64,000 nucleotides of DNA. Source: JAUILH01 sp965230535. Lineage in GTDB: Bacteria > Bacteroidota > Bacteroidia > Flavobacteriales_D > JAUILH01. How positions within the stretch are numbered: the first letter of the stretch is position 1; the number at the start of each line of letters is the position of its first letter. The notes beneath the pieces were generated by a model, which saw only the letters and a list, made by a program, of their open reading frames with translations, made no database searches and was not told the origin of the DNA. Shown in pieces: positions 47,411 through 56,241 of this stretch. Made by a program: the position numbers and the translations under genes. The stretch is taken from assembly GCA_965230535.1 (NCBI GenBank), contig OZ246010.1, positions 1,860,001 to 1,924,000 on the forward strand, written 5' to 3'.

Positions 47411-49930
47411 TTAAAATTGATAGGTAAGCATTGCAAAATAATTGAGGCCATACATATAGCCGAACTTAGGTGGGAATTTGTCTATGTCATTTGAGTCAAA
47501 TCTCAACTGCTCATATCCACCGGTTCTAAAATCTGTTGTATTTAAAATATTGTTCACGTTCACATTGAAGCGAATAAATGATTCTTTAATTTTCCACGAT
47601 TTCCCTGCGAAAGCATTCATTACAAAACCATCTTCTAATTTAGTTTGATCAATAATCTGAGACCACTGAGGATCATCAACTATATACTTGTCAATTGCCT
47701 CTGCAGTTCTCCTGTCTGGGTTAGGCGACAAATAAATATCGGCAAAAAAGTTGGCGTTTACACCAGCGAACCAATATTTAGGAGAGTTGTATTTGATTCC
47801 GATTGATCCTGCGGTTTGCGGCTGACCGCCAATTTTGTATCCTCCCAGATAAACTGTTCTATCGGCTGCAATGACTTCACTTGAGTTGTCTCTTGTGATT
47901 GTTGCCAATGGATTAGACTTGTCGTTGAAGATATACTGTCCGTAGGTAAATGCTCCTGTTATCTGGAAAGAAGTGGCTACAGTTGCATCAACACCTAATT
48001 CAAAACCAGAATGCAGATGATCCACACCTGTCATCATATAATTAATGAATGTTCTGAATTCGTCATGGTAGAAGCTTCTTGCCCAGGTTTGATTATTGAT
48101 TTCCGTGTAAAATGCGGTGGCTCTTACCTTAAGATTTGGATATCTCACCATGTAGTTAATATCACCTGACATGATCTCAGTACTTTCAAGGTTAGGCACT
48201 ACACCATCTCTTGTTCTTGGCGAGATGTATGAATTGAAACTGTAAGGTGCCTTGGTTTGGTACTGAAGGTTGGCAGTTACATAGTGACGTCCGGTTACTT
48301 TGTAAACAGCTCCACCTTTCACACCATAGTTAAAGAAGCTGTGAACTTCACCCTTTCCTTTTGAAGTCTCAGGGAATTTCCCGTTTGCCCAAACACCTTC
48401 TCTGTAGAAAGCAGTATTAGACAAAATCAAACCAGCATACCAATCAACTTTTGCAGACTTTCCTTCAAGCTGACCAAACACTTCCTGCTTATTGACGTGC
48501 ATTTTATAGTTCCATCCAACTTTATCTCCAACACGAACCACTTTATTGGTCACATCAAGGTCGTTTTGCCCAACAGTTGGATCAGCAAAATCCTGTTCTG
48601 CAAACTGATCCACATCTACCCAAAAATCACCACCTAATAGATCAACCGTCTTTTTATAGTTGTGACCTGTATAGAAATCAACTACCAATCCGGCCGATAA
48701 CATCATTTTATCGTTCAACTGTCTGTTGTAAACTGAATTCAGACCATATTGAAGCGGATCGTTTCTTTGCTCTTCAAGCGCGTATTTAGAACGCAAACCA
48801 ATTAAAGTGCTCCCGTCTCCGTTTGCATTGTTTAGTTGATAAAGGTTATTGTAGTTCGCATTGTAAAGAGCATCCCAGTTGATCTGGCTTTGGTTTTCAT
48901 CATTTGCCCATGCATCAGCTAACTGCGCTGCCAAGGCAGGATTTTCCTGTTCATAATAACTTGGAAGATAACGGTAGTAATCAGGTCTTGGATCTTTCGC
49001 ATCATACCAGTTTAGGTTGGTGCTTCCCGTTTTACCAAAAGTTGAGTATACAGAAGTTGTCAATTTCGATTTTTCATCGATGGTCCAGTAATCTGTTAAG
49101 AATACAGAAGGACGGTGGTTATCTCTTACCCTTGCATTTCTTTTCTTTCTGCTTCCATCAGCCTGTGTTTGCCACCCCCAGTATGGATTGTAGAAGTTAT
49201 CACCAGTTAAATCATATGCTTCCTGCAAAGCAATTCCTGATCTGGCCTGAACGGTAGGCGCTGCAAACCCGGCAAATCCAATGCTGTGTTGATCGTTCAA
49301 TTTCTTTTCAGCCGAGAAAAAGTAAGACCCCCCATTAAAGTATGTTCCGTCGACATAACCTTCCTGGCTCCATCTGAATGCACCAGAAAAGCTAAATGCC
49401 CAACCGTTTTTCATCATTCCTGTAGACTGGGTGTACATCAATCTGTTTCTGTAGGTTCTATTGGCTGAAGCGTAGGACAATCTGTGGCCTGCTCTCAATT
49501 CTGAAGCTCTCAGGCTGATGTTTGAGTAACCTCCAATTCCACCAAAGTTTGAATTACCACCGGAAATTCCGTTTCCAACATTAGGGTAACGTGTAATGTC
49601 ATTTAATCCGCCCCAATAAGCCCAAATGGCAGATCCTCTTTCAGGATCATTCATCACCACGTTGTTCATCATGATGGCATATTGGTTGGCCTGATAACCT
49701 CTCATTCTAAATCTTGCAGCGGAAAAATTGAAACCCGCTGCAGCTACAAACACATCTCTTGAAGATTGCAGAAGTGTACTCATGTCCTGACTCTGTGCGT
49801 CATCTAAATCATCTGCCGACAAAGTAATTAATGGAACGAATTTTGAAGTATCAGTAACGCTTGAGTCGATTTGAGCCAGAGAAGGCGCAGCAAAACTGCA
49901 AGCAAGAATAATTAAAGCGGTATATCGCAT
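47411..49930 (-). CDS. TonB-dependent outer-membrane receptor
   Basis: An 839-residue receptor with signal peptide MRYTALIILACSFAAPSLAQ. There is no CarboxypepD_reg domain. The plug starts almost at once (LITLSADDLDDAQSQDMSTL, FSAARFRMRGYQANQYAIMM, NNVVMND). The beta-barrel ends in Phe (YFAMLTYQF). It is first in a minus-strand run with the DUF5689 lipoprotein (5-base gap) and the anchor-J cargo protein. The operon is divergent from two endonuclease/exonuclease/phosphatase genes, which points to uptake of a nucleic-acid or organophosphate breakdown product (inference). Confidence 0.87.
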   Translation of the reverse strand: MRYTALIILACSFAAPSLAQIDSSVTDTSKFVPLITLSADDLDDAQSQDMSTLLQSSRDVFVAAAGFNFSAARFRMRGYQANQYAIMMNNVVMNDPERGSAIWAYWGGLNDITRYPNVGNGISGGNSNFGGIGGYSNISLRASELRAGHRLSYASANRTYRNRLMYTQSTGMMKNGWAFSFSGAFRWSQEGYVDGTYFNGGSYFFSAEKKLNDQHSIGFAGFAAPTVQARSGIALQEAYDLTGDNFYNPYWGWQTQADGSRKKRNARVRDNHRPSVFLTDYWTIDEKSKLTTSVYSTFGKTGSTNLNWYDAKDPRPDYYRYLPSYYEQENPALAAQLADAWANDENQSQINWDALYNANYNNLYQLNNANGDGSTLIGLRSKYALEEQRNDPLQYGLNSVYNRQLNDKMMLSAGLVVDFYTGHNYKKTVDLLGGDFWVDVDQFAEQDFADPTVGQNDLDVTNKVVRVGDKVGWNYKMHVNKQEVFGQLEGKSAKVDWYAGLILSNTAFYREGVWANGKFPETSKGKGEVHSFFNYGVKGGAVYKVTGRHYVTANLQYQTKAPYSFNSYISPRTRDGVVPNLESTEIMSGDINYMVRYPNLKVRATAFYTEINNQTWARSFYHDEFRTFINYMMTGVDHLHSGFELGVDATVATSFQITGAFTYGQYIFNDKSNPLATITRDNSSEVIAADRTVYLGGYKIGGQPQTAGSIGIKYNSPKYWFAGVNANFFADIYLSPNPDRRTAEAIDKYIVDDPQWSQIIDQTKLEDGFVMNAFAGKSWKIKESFIRFNVNVNNILNTTDFRTGGYEQLRFDSNDIDKFPPKFGYMYGLNYFAMLTYQF

Positions 49931-49957
49931 GTTTTAAGTCGTAATAAATGAGCCCGA

Positions 49958-49965
49958 CAAAATTA
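49958..49965 (-). promoter_or_regulatory. TAnnTTTG box of the receptor operon
   Basis: The minus strand reads TAATTTTG, a full -7 consensus, 28 bases before the ATG at 49930. No clear TTG -33 element is seen at the expected distance. Confidence 0.4.
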
Positions 49966-50010
49966 GGCGAATTTTTTCGATTTTCATGTCTTCTTACCGA
50001 CTTTAACTTT

Positions 50011-50044
50011 TTGGTAATATTGTAAACTCAACTTTTTAACTTTG
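50011..50044 (+). promoter_or_regulatory. Bacteroidota-type promoter of the first nuclease-fold gene
   Basis: TTG (50011-50013), a 23-base spacer and TAACTTTG (50037-50044), a full -7 match. The ATG at 50063 lies 18 bases downstream. It is divergent from the receptor operon. Confidence 0.55.
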
Positions 50045-50062
50045 CAGTCTCATTTTTGACCT

Positions 50063-51133
50063 ATGAAATTTTTTACCTCAATACTTACGATACTCTTACT
50101 GGCAATCACTTTTGGTACCAGTGCGCAAAAATCAGGACATCAGGCTAAGGAATACAAATTAGTGTGTGTTGGCTTCTATAACCTGGAAAACTTGTTCGAC
50201 ACCATAGTTGATCCGGACACCAATAAAATCCTTCAGGACGATTTTACACCAGATGGTCCGCACGCTTTCACGGCAGAACGCTATCAAAAGAAATTAGAGA
50301 ACTTATCTATGGTCATCTCTAAGTTGGGAACAGACAAGACTCCGGATGGTGCAGCTGTTCTTGGTGTGAGTGAAATTGAGAATAGAGCCGTTTTGGAGGA
50401 TTTGGTAAAGATGCCAGCCATTAAGGACAGAAATTATAAAATTATGCACTACGAGTCTCCGGATATTCGAGGAATTGACGTGGCAATCTTATATCAGGAG
50501 AAGTATTTTAAACCAACCAGCTCGAGATCCGTGACTTTGAGAATGGAAGACAAACCGAATTTCAGAACAAGAAATCAGATGTTGGTTACGGGTATGTTAG
50601 ATGGAGAAGAGGTTCATTTCATGGTGGCTCACTGGCCTTCAAGAAGAGGAGGAAAAAGCAGTGTTCCAAAAAGAATGGCAGCTGCCAAACTGGGAAAATC
50701 AGTCATCGATTCTGTTTTGGCTAGCGACCCTGATGCCAAGATCATTTATATGGGTGATTTGAATGACGACCCGACCAGCCCAAGTCTTAAAAAAGGCATG
50801 TTGTCTGAAGGTTCAGTAGAAAAACTGAATAAGAAAGAAGAGCTTTTCAATCCTATGGAACCTCTTTTCAAGAAAGGGATTGGCACCTTGGCCTGGAGAG
50901 ATTCCTGGAATTTATTCGACCAGTTAATTTGTACTCAAAGTCTGGTAACCAGAAAGAAAGATTACTCAGATTACAAGTATTTTAAAGCAGTGGTTTACAA
51001 CAAAGAATTTCTTAAAAACAAAGAAGGCTCATACAAAGGATATCCTAAAAGAACCTTTGCCGGCACTACATGGTTGGGAGGCTACAGCGATCACTTCCCG
51101 GTATATCTTTACCTGATCAAGGAAAAGAAATAA
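50063..51133 (+). CDS. Endonuclease/exonuclease/phosphatase family protein (exported)
   Basis: A 356-residue exported enzyme; signal peptide MKFFTSILTILLLAITFGTSAQ. It has the DNase I/exonuclease III fold with metal and catalytic motifs in order: FYNLENLFDT (Asn), GVSEIENRAV (metal Glu), VAHWPSRRGG (His), YMGDLNDDP (Asp/Asn) and SDHFPVYL (Asp/His). Members cleave phosphodiester or phosphomonoester bonds in nucleic acids, phosphoinositides or sphingolipids. It has no T9SS tail, so it is probably periplasmic or lipid-free secreted. It stands divergent to a TonB receptor/DUF5689 operon and 15 bases upstream of a second enzyme of the same fold, suggesting extracellular polymer degradation with uptake of products. 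Confidence 0.85.
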   Translation: MKFFTSILTILLLAITFGTSAQKSGHQAKEYKLVCVGFYNLENLFDTIVDPDTNKILQDDFTPDGPHAFTAERYQKKLENLSMVISKLGTDKTPDGAAVLGVSEIENRAVLEDLVKMPAIKDRNYKIMHYESPDIRGIDVAILYQEKYFKPTSSRSVTLRMEDKPNFRTRNQMLVTGMLDGEEVHFMVAHWPSRRGGKSSVPKRMAAAKLGKSVIDSVLASDPDAKIIYMGDLNDDPTSPSLKKGMLSEGSVEKLNKKEELFNPMEPLFKKGIGTLAWRDSWNLFDQLICTQSLVTRKKDYSDYKYFKAVVYNKEFLKNKEGSYKGYPKRTFAGTTWLGGYSDHFPVYLYLIKEKK

Positions 51134-51141
51134 TACCTTTG
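51134..51141 (+). promoter_or_regulatory. TAnnTTTG box before the second nuclease-fold gene
   Basis: TACCTTTG is a full -7 match 7 bases before the ATG at 51149, but no TTG lies at the -33 distance. The gene may be read from both this site and the upstream promoter. Confidence 0.3.
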
Positions 51142-51148
51142 CAGAGCT

Positions 51149-52366
51149 ATGCTCAAAAAATTCTTGCTGACCCTTTCGTTGATGTTGTCGTTTGCCTCAA
51201 TGGCTCAAGACACCGTATCTGTCATGTACTATAATCTTCTCAATTTCCCGTGGATTAATTCCGGAAGGATTACTCATTTACAGGAAATCGTACAATACTC
51301 TAAACCCGACTTGTTTCTGGTGAATGAATTGACTAGCGGGTCAGGAGCGAATACGATTTTGAATAGTGCTTTGAACACAAATGGCACTACAAACTATTCT
51401 AAAGCAGCTTTTGTTGATGGTTTTAGCACCGACAACATGCTTTATTATAATAATGAAAAGTTTGGTCTCATCAGTCAGGACGAGATAAGTACCTCCTTGC
51501 GGGACATCAATGAATATGTATTATACTATAAAGAACCTGGCATGACGGCCAGCAGCGATACTGTTTACTTGTTCATGTATGCTGCCCATTTAAAAGCCGG
51601 AAATACAGGCAGTGATGCTTCTGATCGTGCAGATCAGTCAACCTCTTTAAAGTTACATCTTGCCAACTTACCCTTTTACGAGAATCTCATTTTTGGTGGC
51701 GACATGAACATCTATACTTCCACTGAGCAGGCCTATTCAAATATTATTTCGGGAAGCGGCTTCACCTTAGTTGATCCATTAGGTTTAACCGGAAATTACA
51801 ACAACAACTCTGTTTTCGCCAATCACCACACACAGTCTACCAGAACAACCAGTTTAGATAATGGTGCCGGTGGAGGTATGGATGATAGATTTGATTACAT
51901 TTTCCACTCAACAGATATTAGCAATAGTACCAATAGGGTTTCTGTGGTTCCAGGCAGTTACAGACCATTAGGCCAAGACGGTCTGCATTTCAACGACGGC
52001 TTATTAGATCTGCCTTCTAATACTACTGTACCTAGTAATGTTCTGAGTGCTCTATATTACATGTCTGATCACTTGCCGATTACAATGGAGTTAGCATTGG
52101 ATGTGGCATTGGATGATAACGAAATTCATCAGGACCTGAGCTTTAACCATTATCTATCTGATGAAGTACTTTACTTGAACTTTAATGAACCTTTGAACGG
52201 CACGGTAAAGCTTGTTGATTTAACAGGAAAAACCGTCAAGCAATTGGATTTACATCAAACCAGAAATTCAAGTCTGGATTTAAACGATCTTTCAACAGGC
52301 ATTTACGCCATCCAGATTCTAACCGAAAAGAAAGTTGGTTCTGCTAAATTCTGGAAGAGTAACTAG
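51149..52366 (+). CDS. Endonuclease/exonuclease/phosphatase-fold protein with T9SS type A-like tail
   Basis: A 405-residue secreted enzyme; signal peptide MLKKFLLTLSLMLSFASMAQ. The fold is the same as its neighbour's but divergent: MYYNLLNFPW (Asn), LFLVNELTSG (metal Glu), AHLKAGNTGS (His), FGGDMNIYTS (Asp/Asn), DDRFDYIFHS and SDHLPITMEL (Asp/His). All core residues are present. Residues about 330-405 form a T9SS-type tail (LYLNFNEPLNGTVKLVDLTG, LSTGIYAIQIL), so it should be exported across the outer membrane, unlike its partner. Its TAG lies in a CTAG palindrome shared with the stop of the convergent gene at 52363. Confidence 0.82.
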   Translation: MLKKFLLTLSLMLSFASMAQDTVSVMYYNLLNFPWINSGRITHLQEIVQYSKPDLFLVNELTSGSGANTILNSALNTNGTTNYSKAAFVDGFSTDNMLYYNNEKFGLISQDEISTSLRDINEYVLYYKEPGMTASSDTVYLFMYAAHLKAGNTGSDASDRADQSTSLKLHLANLPFYENLIFGGDMNIYTSTEQAYSNIISGSGFTLVDPLGLTGNYNNNSVFANHHTQSTRTTSLDNGAGGGMDDRFDYIFHSTDISNSTNRVSVVPGSYRPLGQDGLHFNDGLLDLPSNTTVPSNVLSALYYMSDHLPITMELALDVALDDNEIHQDLSFNHYLSDEVLYLNFNEPLNGTVKLVDLTGKTVKQLDLHQTRNSSLDLNDLSTGIYAIQILTEKKVGSAKFWKSN

Positions 52367-55152
52367 TGCGTCACCACTATTCGCTTGCTTATCACACCTT
52401 GTTTTCCATCCAGTTTTGCTCTCACAAAGTAAACGCCATTTGGCCATGTGGACACATCCAGGAAACTTGATCCGGAAGAAATCGTGGGCTTCATGATTTG
52501 CTTGCCAACAAAATCATAAACTTCAAAAGTAAATGGACTTTGCGTGCTCAGTCTCACATAGTCTGAACTGGGAACAGGGTAAACCTGAAGTTCATTTGCC
52601 TTAATTTGTGGAACAGTGTTATATACTAAATCCTTCACAACCGGAAGGCTGATATAGTTTGGAGTAGCTGGCGTGAATTCGTATTCAATATCAGATGTAT
52701 TTGCATACACATAACTTCCATTATATACATAACCGGAAGTATCTCCTGGTAACCATCTGAAGAACTCGTCGTTTTCAAGTGGAATATGCGGATTGGATTG
52801 ATACCTTGGGAAATTTGTACTACTCACCAATACTTCAACCTGATGTCCAACGCCGAAAGTATGACCAAGGGGTAACATGTCAAATTCGAGATAATATTTG
52901 GTTCCGCTCTGCACATTATCAATCACCGCATTGTTATTGGTATCTCCATCAAAAATGCTCCGGGCATAAGCTCTGTATCTTGCATTCACTGTTCCCTCTG
53001 TTACAAAGTAAGTATCTCCATTAGGATACTTGTCTGCCAGTCTCAACATCACATCAAAGTTGGTTTCCGGAAGTGCATTTGCAGGTAAAGCGCCAACATA
53101 CATGGCCGCTTTTGGAAAACCAACGACCATCATGGTATCCGTTAAAGCCGCTGAGGTAAAGTGCAAGATGTCCGAACGCGAGTAGGTATACGGCACCAAT
53201 GAAGGTTCATTTAGCTGAATGGCACCTTGTGAATTTTCCGGAATCGTTGGCAGATCGGGAATCATATTGTTCCCTCCGCAGGTAATAACAGGATTATTAG
53301 GATCACTTGTATAGCTAAGTAAACCTTCGTTAGTGGTTGGTGCATTTTCATCCAATACGCCATTCTGATGCAAGTAAAATTTTGTGTGCTCGATTCCCTG
53401 AACAAAAGGCAAACTGTCTAATCCCAGCCAATAATTTCCAACATTTGTATTCACACCATCGTTAACCGGACCTGTGATATAGGCCTGAACCGCTTTATGG
53501 TCCGCAAAGTGCCCCATGGTATGCTGCATTGCCGGTTCTGAACTTGAAATAAGTGGCGGATTAGGAGGCGGAATGCTATAAAAAACGGTAACTGTACCGC
53601 TTCCATTATCCACTTCTACCGGAAGATTGTGTAGAGAATCTTGCCCGGTTAAAAAGTTGATGAATTCAGCATAAGGGATAGTATAATTGCTTGCGGGAAC
53701 GCGCAGATCAAGCGCACCTGCATTCTGCCAGAGATCAGACTCCTTAATGAAAAAATAAGGTTCCCCTCCAAGATATTCTCTGAAAAAATGTACCAGATCT
53801 TTATTGAACAAACTGGCAACAATATCTCCATTCGTAGACGTTCCAAAATCAAATTCGCTATTAATATCTCCCATCACATCCTTTACACTTTGAGGATACT
53901 TGACATGCCCGGTAGAATCCTCACCAATAGTTTGATGTGCCCAGGGACCAATGATTAAATGGTTTTTCTGACCCGGATGTTGCTGTCTGATCTTATTGAA
54001 AGTTTCAATTTGACCATTGATAAAAATGTCCCACCAGCCAGTTACATTATAGCTGGGCATGTACAAGTTATCATACCTTGAGTGGGTTCCGGCAGCATCA
54101 GACTCTCCGTTGGCATTGACCGGAGCAAAGGATGCATCCAGGTTGAGACGGAGTGGAGAATTTGGATATGCTCCCGATTTTAAACCTGGCCCGGGAGGCG
54201 TTTCCACCATAAAGGACAGGATATCTTCTGTTAAAACGGTTTTGTCGCTATAACCGTAGTCCGTAGAACTGTGGAGGTTATTAAAAATGGAGAAATCGAC
54301 TCCATTGAGCCCATCGTCCACACCAGAATTAATCTGACCAGTGACCCAGCCATCGGTCAGAGCTGCTCTATATACCCCATTGTTAAAGTTTGTGCTTTCG
54401 TAATGCTCATTAGTAGCTACAACCGGCATAATGCATTTTACTGCATGACTGATGCTGTGCGGAATAGCACTCACTCCCTGGTATTGTGAATTCCCCAGAG
54501 CAGACGCACCATAGGTTCCAATATTTCCATTGATGAGGGGTATGGTATCATTGATGCCATCTCCGTCAAGATCTTCAATACGTTGTAGTTGGTTACTTAG
54601 AAACAAGATGCTTTGTTTTCCATCTTCATGGAAACTCGAATTGGCCGGATCAGTATCCAGAGTGATGTCAAATGGCAAGTGGATTCCCGGATTATAGTCT
54701 TCTTTCTGCCAACTATCACTAAACATTGGAAAGTACGCACCTTCACTGGCATAACGTCCCCTCATATCCTGAATAATGTAGCCGAAACCTAAAAACGGGA
54801 AGGCATACCCTCCATAGTTATCTCCATCCTTGTTGTATGGAGTTCTGGTAAAAATGCAAGGCATGGAATACGAGCTGTTTCCCTGAAAAACCGAATCATA
54901 AATAACATACTGTTGGTTCCTTTCAATTAGCTGAATGTTGTAGGTAGTTCCACCAATATCCAATGGAAAGGTCACAGAATCCTGAATAATGGGCAGGTAT
55001 ATATCTGTGGTTAAATTGGTACCATCAGACATTTGGATTGTGATGGTTTCTTTTCTCGACAGCTCTTCAATGGCGTCCAGTTCACCATTTATGTTGACTT
55101 GAGAATAAACTGATGTTGAGATCAGTATGAAAGCGCAAATAAGTATTTTCAT
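52363..55152 (-). CDS. Secreted CocE/X-Pro dipeptidyl-peptidase-type hydrolase with T9SS type A domain
   Basis: A 929-residue exported hydrolase; the start at 55152 gives MKILICAFILISTSVYSQ. An alpha/beta-hydrolase part at residues about 30-470 resembles CocE/NonD and S15 peptidases: TNLTTDIYLPIIQ, CIFTRTPYNKDG, VIQDMRGRYASEG-like text, then the nucleophile motif GTYGASALGNSQ (Ser in GASALG) and HLIIGPWAHQT (probable catalytic His). The C-terminal jelly-roll typical of this family follows (DVMLRLADKYPNGDTYFVTE, GVGHQVEVLVSSTNFPRYQ). The last 80 residues are a type A T9SS domain (LQVYPVPSSDYVRLS). It may be a peptidase, esterase or acylase; the substrate is unknown. Confidence 0.83.
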   Translation of the reverse strand: MKILICAFILISTSVYSQVNINGELDAIEELSRKETITIQMSDGTNLTTDIYLPIIQDSVTFPLDIGGTTYNIQLIERNQQYVIYDSVFQGNSSYSMPCIFTRTPYNKDGDNYGGYAFPFLGFGYIIQDMRGRYASEGAYFPMFSDSWQKEDYNPGIHLPFDITLDTDPANSSFHEDGKQSILFLSNQLQRIEDLDGDGINDTIPLINGNIGTYGASALGNSQYQGVSAIPHSISHAVKCIMPVVATNEHYESTNFNNGVYRAALTDGWVTGQINSGVDDGLNGVDFSIFNNLHSSTDYGYSDKTVLTEDILSFMVETPPGPGLKSGAYPNSPLRLNLDASFAPVNANGESDAAGTHSRYDNLYMPSYNVTGWWDIFINGQIETFNKIRQQHPGQKNHLIIGPWAHQTIGEDSTGHVKYPQSVKDVMGDINSEFDFGTSTNGDIVASLFNKDLVHFFREYLGGEPYFFIKESDLWQNAGALDLRVPASNYTIPYAEFINFLTGQDSLHNLPVEVDNGSGTVTVFYSIPPPNPPLISSSEPAMQHTMGHFADHKAVQAYITGPVNDGVNTNVGNYWLGLDSLPFVQGIEHTKFYLHQNGVLDENAPTTNEGLLSYTSDPNNPVITCGGNNMIPDLPTIPENSQGAIQLNEPSLVPYTYSRSDILHFTSAALTDTMMVVGFPKAAMYVGALPANALPETNFDVMLRLADKYPNGDTYFVTEGTVNARYRAYARSIFDGDTNNNAVIDNVQSGTKYYLEFDMLPLGHTFGVGHQVEVLVSSTNFPRYQSNPHIPLENDEFFRWLPGDTSGYVYNGSYVYANTSDIEYEFTPATPNYISLPVVKDLVYNTVPQIKANELQVYPVPSSDYVRLSTQSPFTFEVYDFVGKQIMKPTISSGSSFLDVSTWPNGVYFVRAKLDGKQGVISKRIVVTH

Positions 55153-55215
55153 GAGAGGTAGTTGGTCTCTCAAATATACCTTTAATTTCTAAATTTTGCT
55201 TGTCACTGGTCGAAT

Positions 55216-56190
55216 TCAGTTTACTGGTATTTCAGCCTGAATCAAAGTACCTCCCCACTCCAACATGGTAAACCCTTCTCTATTTAGTTTCTTAAAGGCT
55301 TGTTTTTGCGGAGGAATACAAATCTGATGTTGAGTTGGTTCTACAACCATATAAACCCTTAACATGTTGTCTGGCTTTGGAGATATTGTAATCCCCCCAA
55401 TCGTCTCATCATAATTTTCATCTACATAGAAGCGAACAAACATACGTTCGTGTTCTATCATCTGAGGCACCCAATACGTAAGAAAATCCTGCTTTTCCTG
55501 AGGATTAAATCCAAGCGCATCCAAACTGGCACTCAAAAATGCTTCACATTCGTTGCCCATTACTATAGATCCCTCACCTGCAAAACCTGACCTCAAAGAC
55601 TTCCTTGGCATTTTCCCATCCCAAAAAAGGTAGTTATACTGACTGCCATCCACTTCAATCTTACCATTTGGATAAGCTGTGACTTCCCATTTCTTATCAT
55701 ACTTAGGATAGGTATACGTTAAATCACCTTTGAAATGAAGTTTTAAGTCAAGCTCCGTTTTTTGCTCCGGATAGAGATATATCACTGGTTTGGTCACACA
55801 CTCCATGATATGCATGATATGAAAAGCAACCTTGAGTTTCTGATTAGGTTTTAACTCAAGCAGATGACTTCTGGTTTCCTGCATATCTGCTGATTGGGTA
55901 ACCAATTCATATATTCCCGGCTCTAACGTTTGAAAGAAAAACTGACCTTTTTTGTTAGATAAGCGTTGATCTATTTTAACACTGTCTTTTAAAAGCAATA
56001 CACTGACATTATTAAGAACTGAGTTTCCTGCCCCTTCAAAAGTGTGCCCATAGATTCTGGATTTCCCATTTAAGCTATTATCGACGGTGTCGTTTTCAAT
56101 GACAAACGTAAGGTAGGATTCAACGCCTCTGCTTTTAGCATAAGTGAGGCTTGAAAAACTTAGAGCGAGCAGACAAATTAGCAATTTCAT
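55216..56190 (-). CDS. Exported protein with a Cna-like/carboxypeptidase-regulatory domain and an unrecognised C-terminal domain
   Basis: A 324-residue protein with signal peptide MKLLICLLALSFSSLTYA. Residues about 45-130 form a beta-sandwich of the carboxypeptidase-regulatory type (RIYGHTFEGAGNSVLNNVSV, GQFFFQTLEPGIYELVTQ). From about residue 133 a conserved-looking block begins (CVTKPVIYLYPEQKTELDLK, LHFKGDLTYTYPKYDKKWEV). It contains YNYLFWDGKMP and ends with GGITISPKPDNMLRVYMV and EWGGTLIQAEI. I believe this block occurs in other bacterial proteins of unknown role, but I cannot name it. It may be a secreted binding protein. It has no clear operon partner; the TPR/phosphatase gene upstream ends 52 bases before it. 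Confidence 0.6.
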   Translation of the reverse strand: MKLLICLLALSFSSLTYAKSRGVESYLTFVIENDTVDNSLNGKSRIYGHTFEGAGNSVLNNVSVLLLKDSVKIDQRLSNKKGQFFFQTLEPGIYELVTQSADMQETRSHLLELKPNQKLKVAFHIMHIMECVTKPVIYLYPEQKTELDLKLHFKGDLTYTYPKYDKKWEVTAYPNGKIEVDGSQYNYLFWDGKMPRKSLRSGFAGEGSIVMGNECEAFLSASLDALGFNPQEKQDFLTYWVPQMIEHERMFVRFYVDENYDETIGGITISPKPDNMLRVYMVVEPTQHQICIPPQKQAFKKLNREGFTMLEWGGTLIQAEIPVN

Positions 56191-56241
56191 AGTTTGATTT
56201 TCAGAAGAGTACAGTTAAACTAAAAAAAGGTTCAAATTAAT

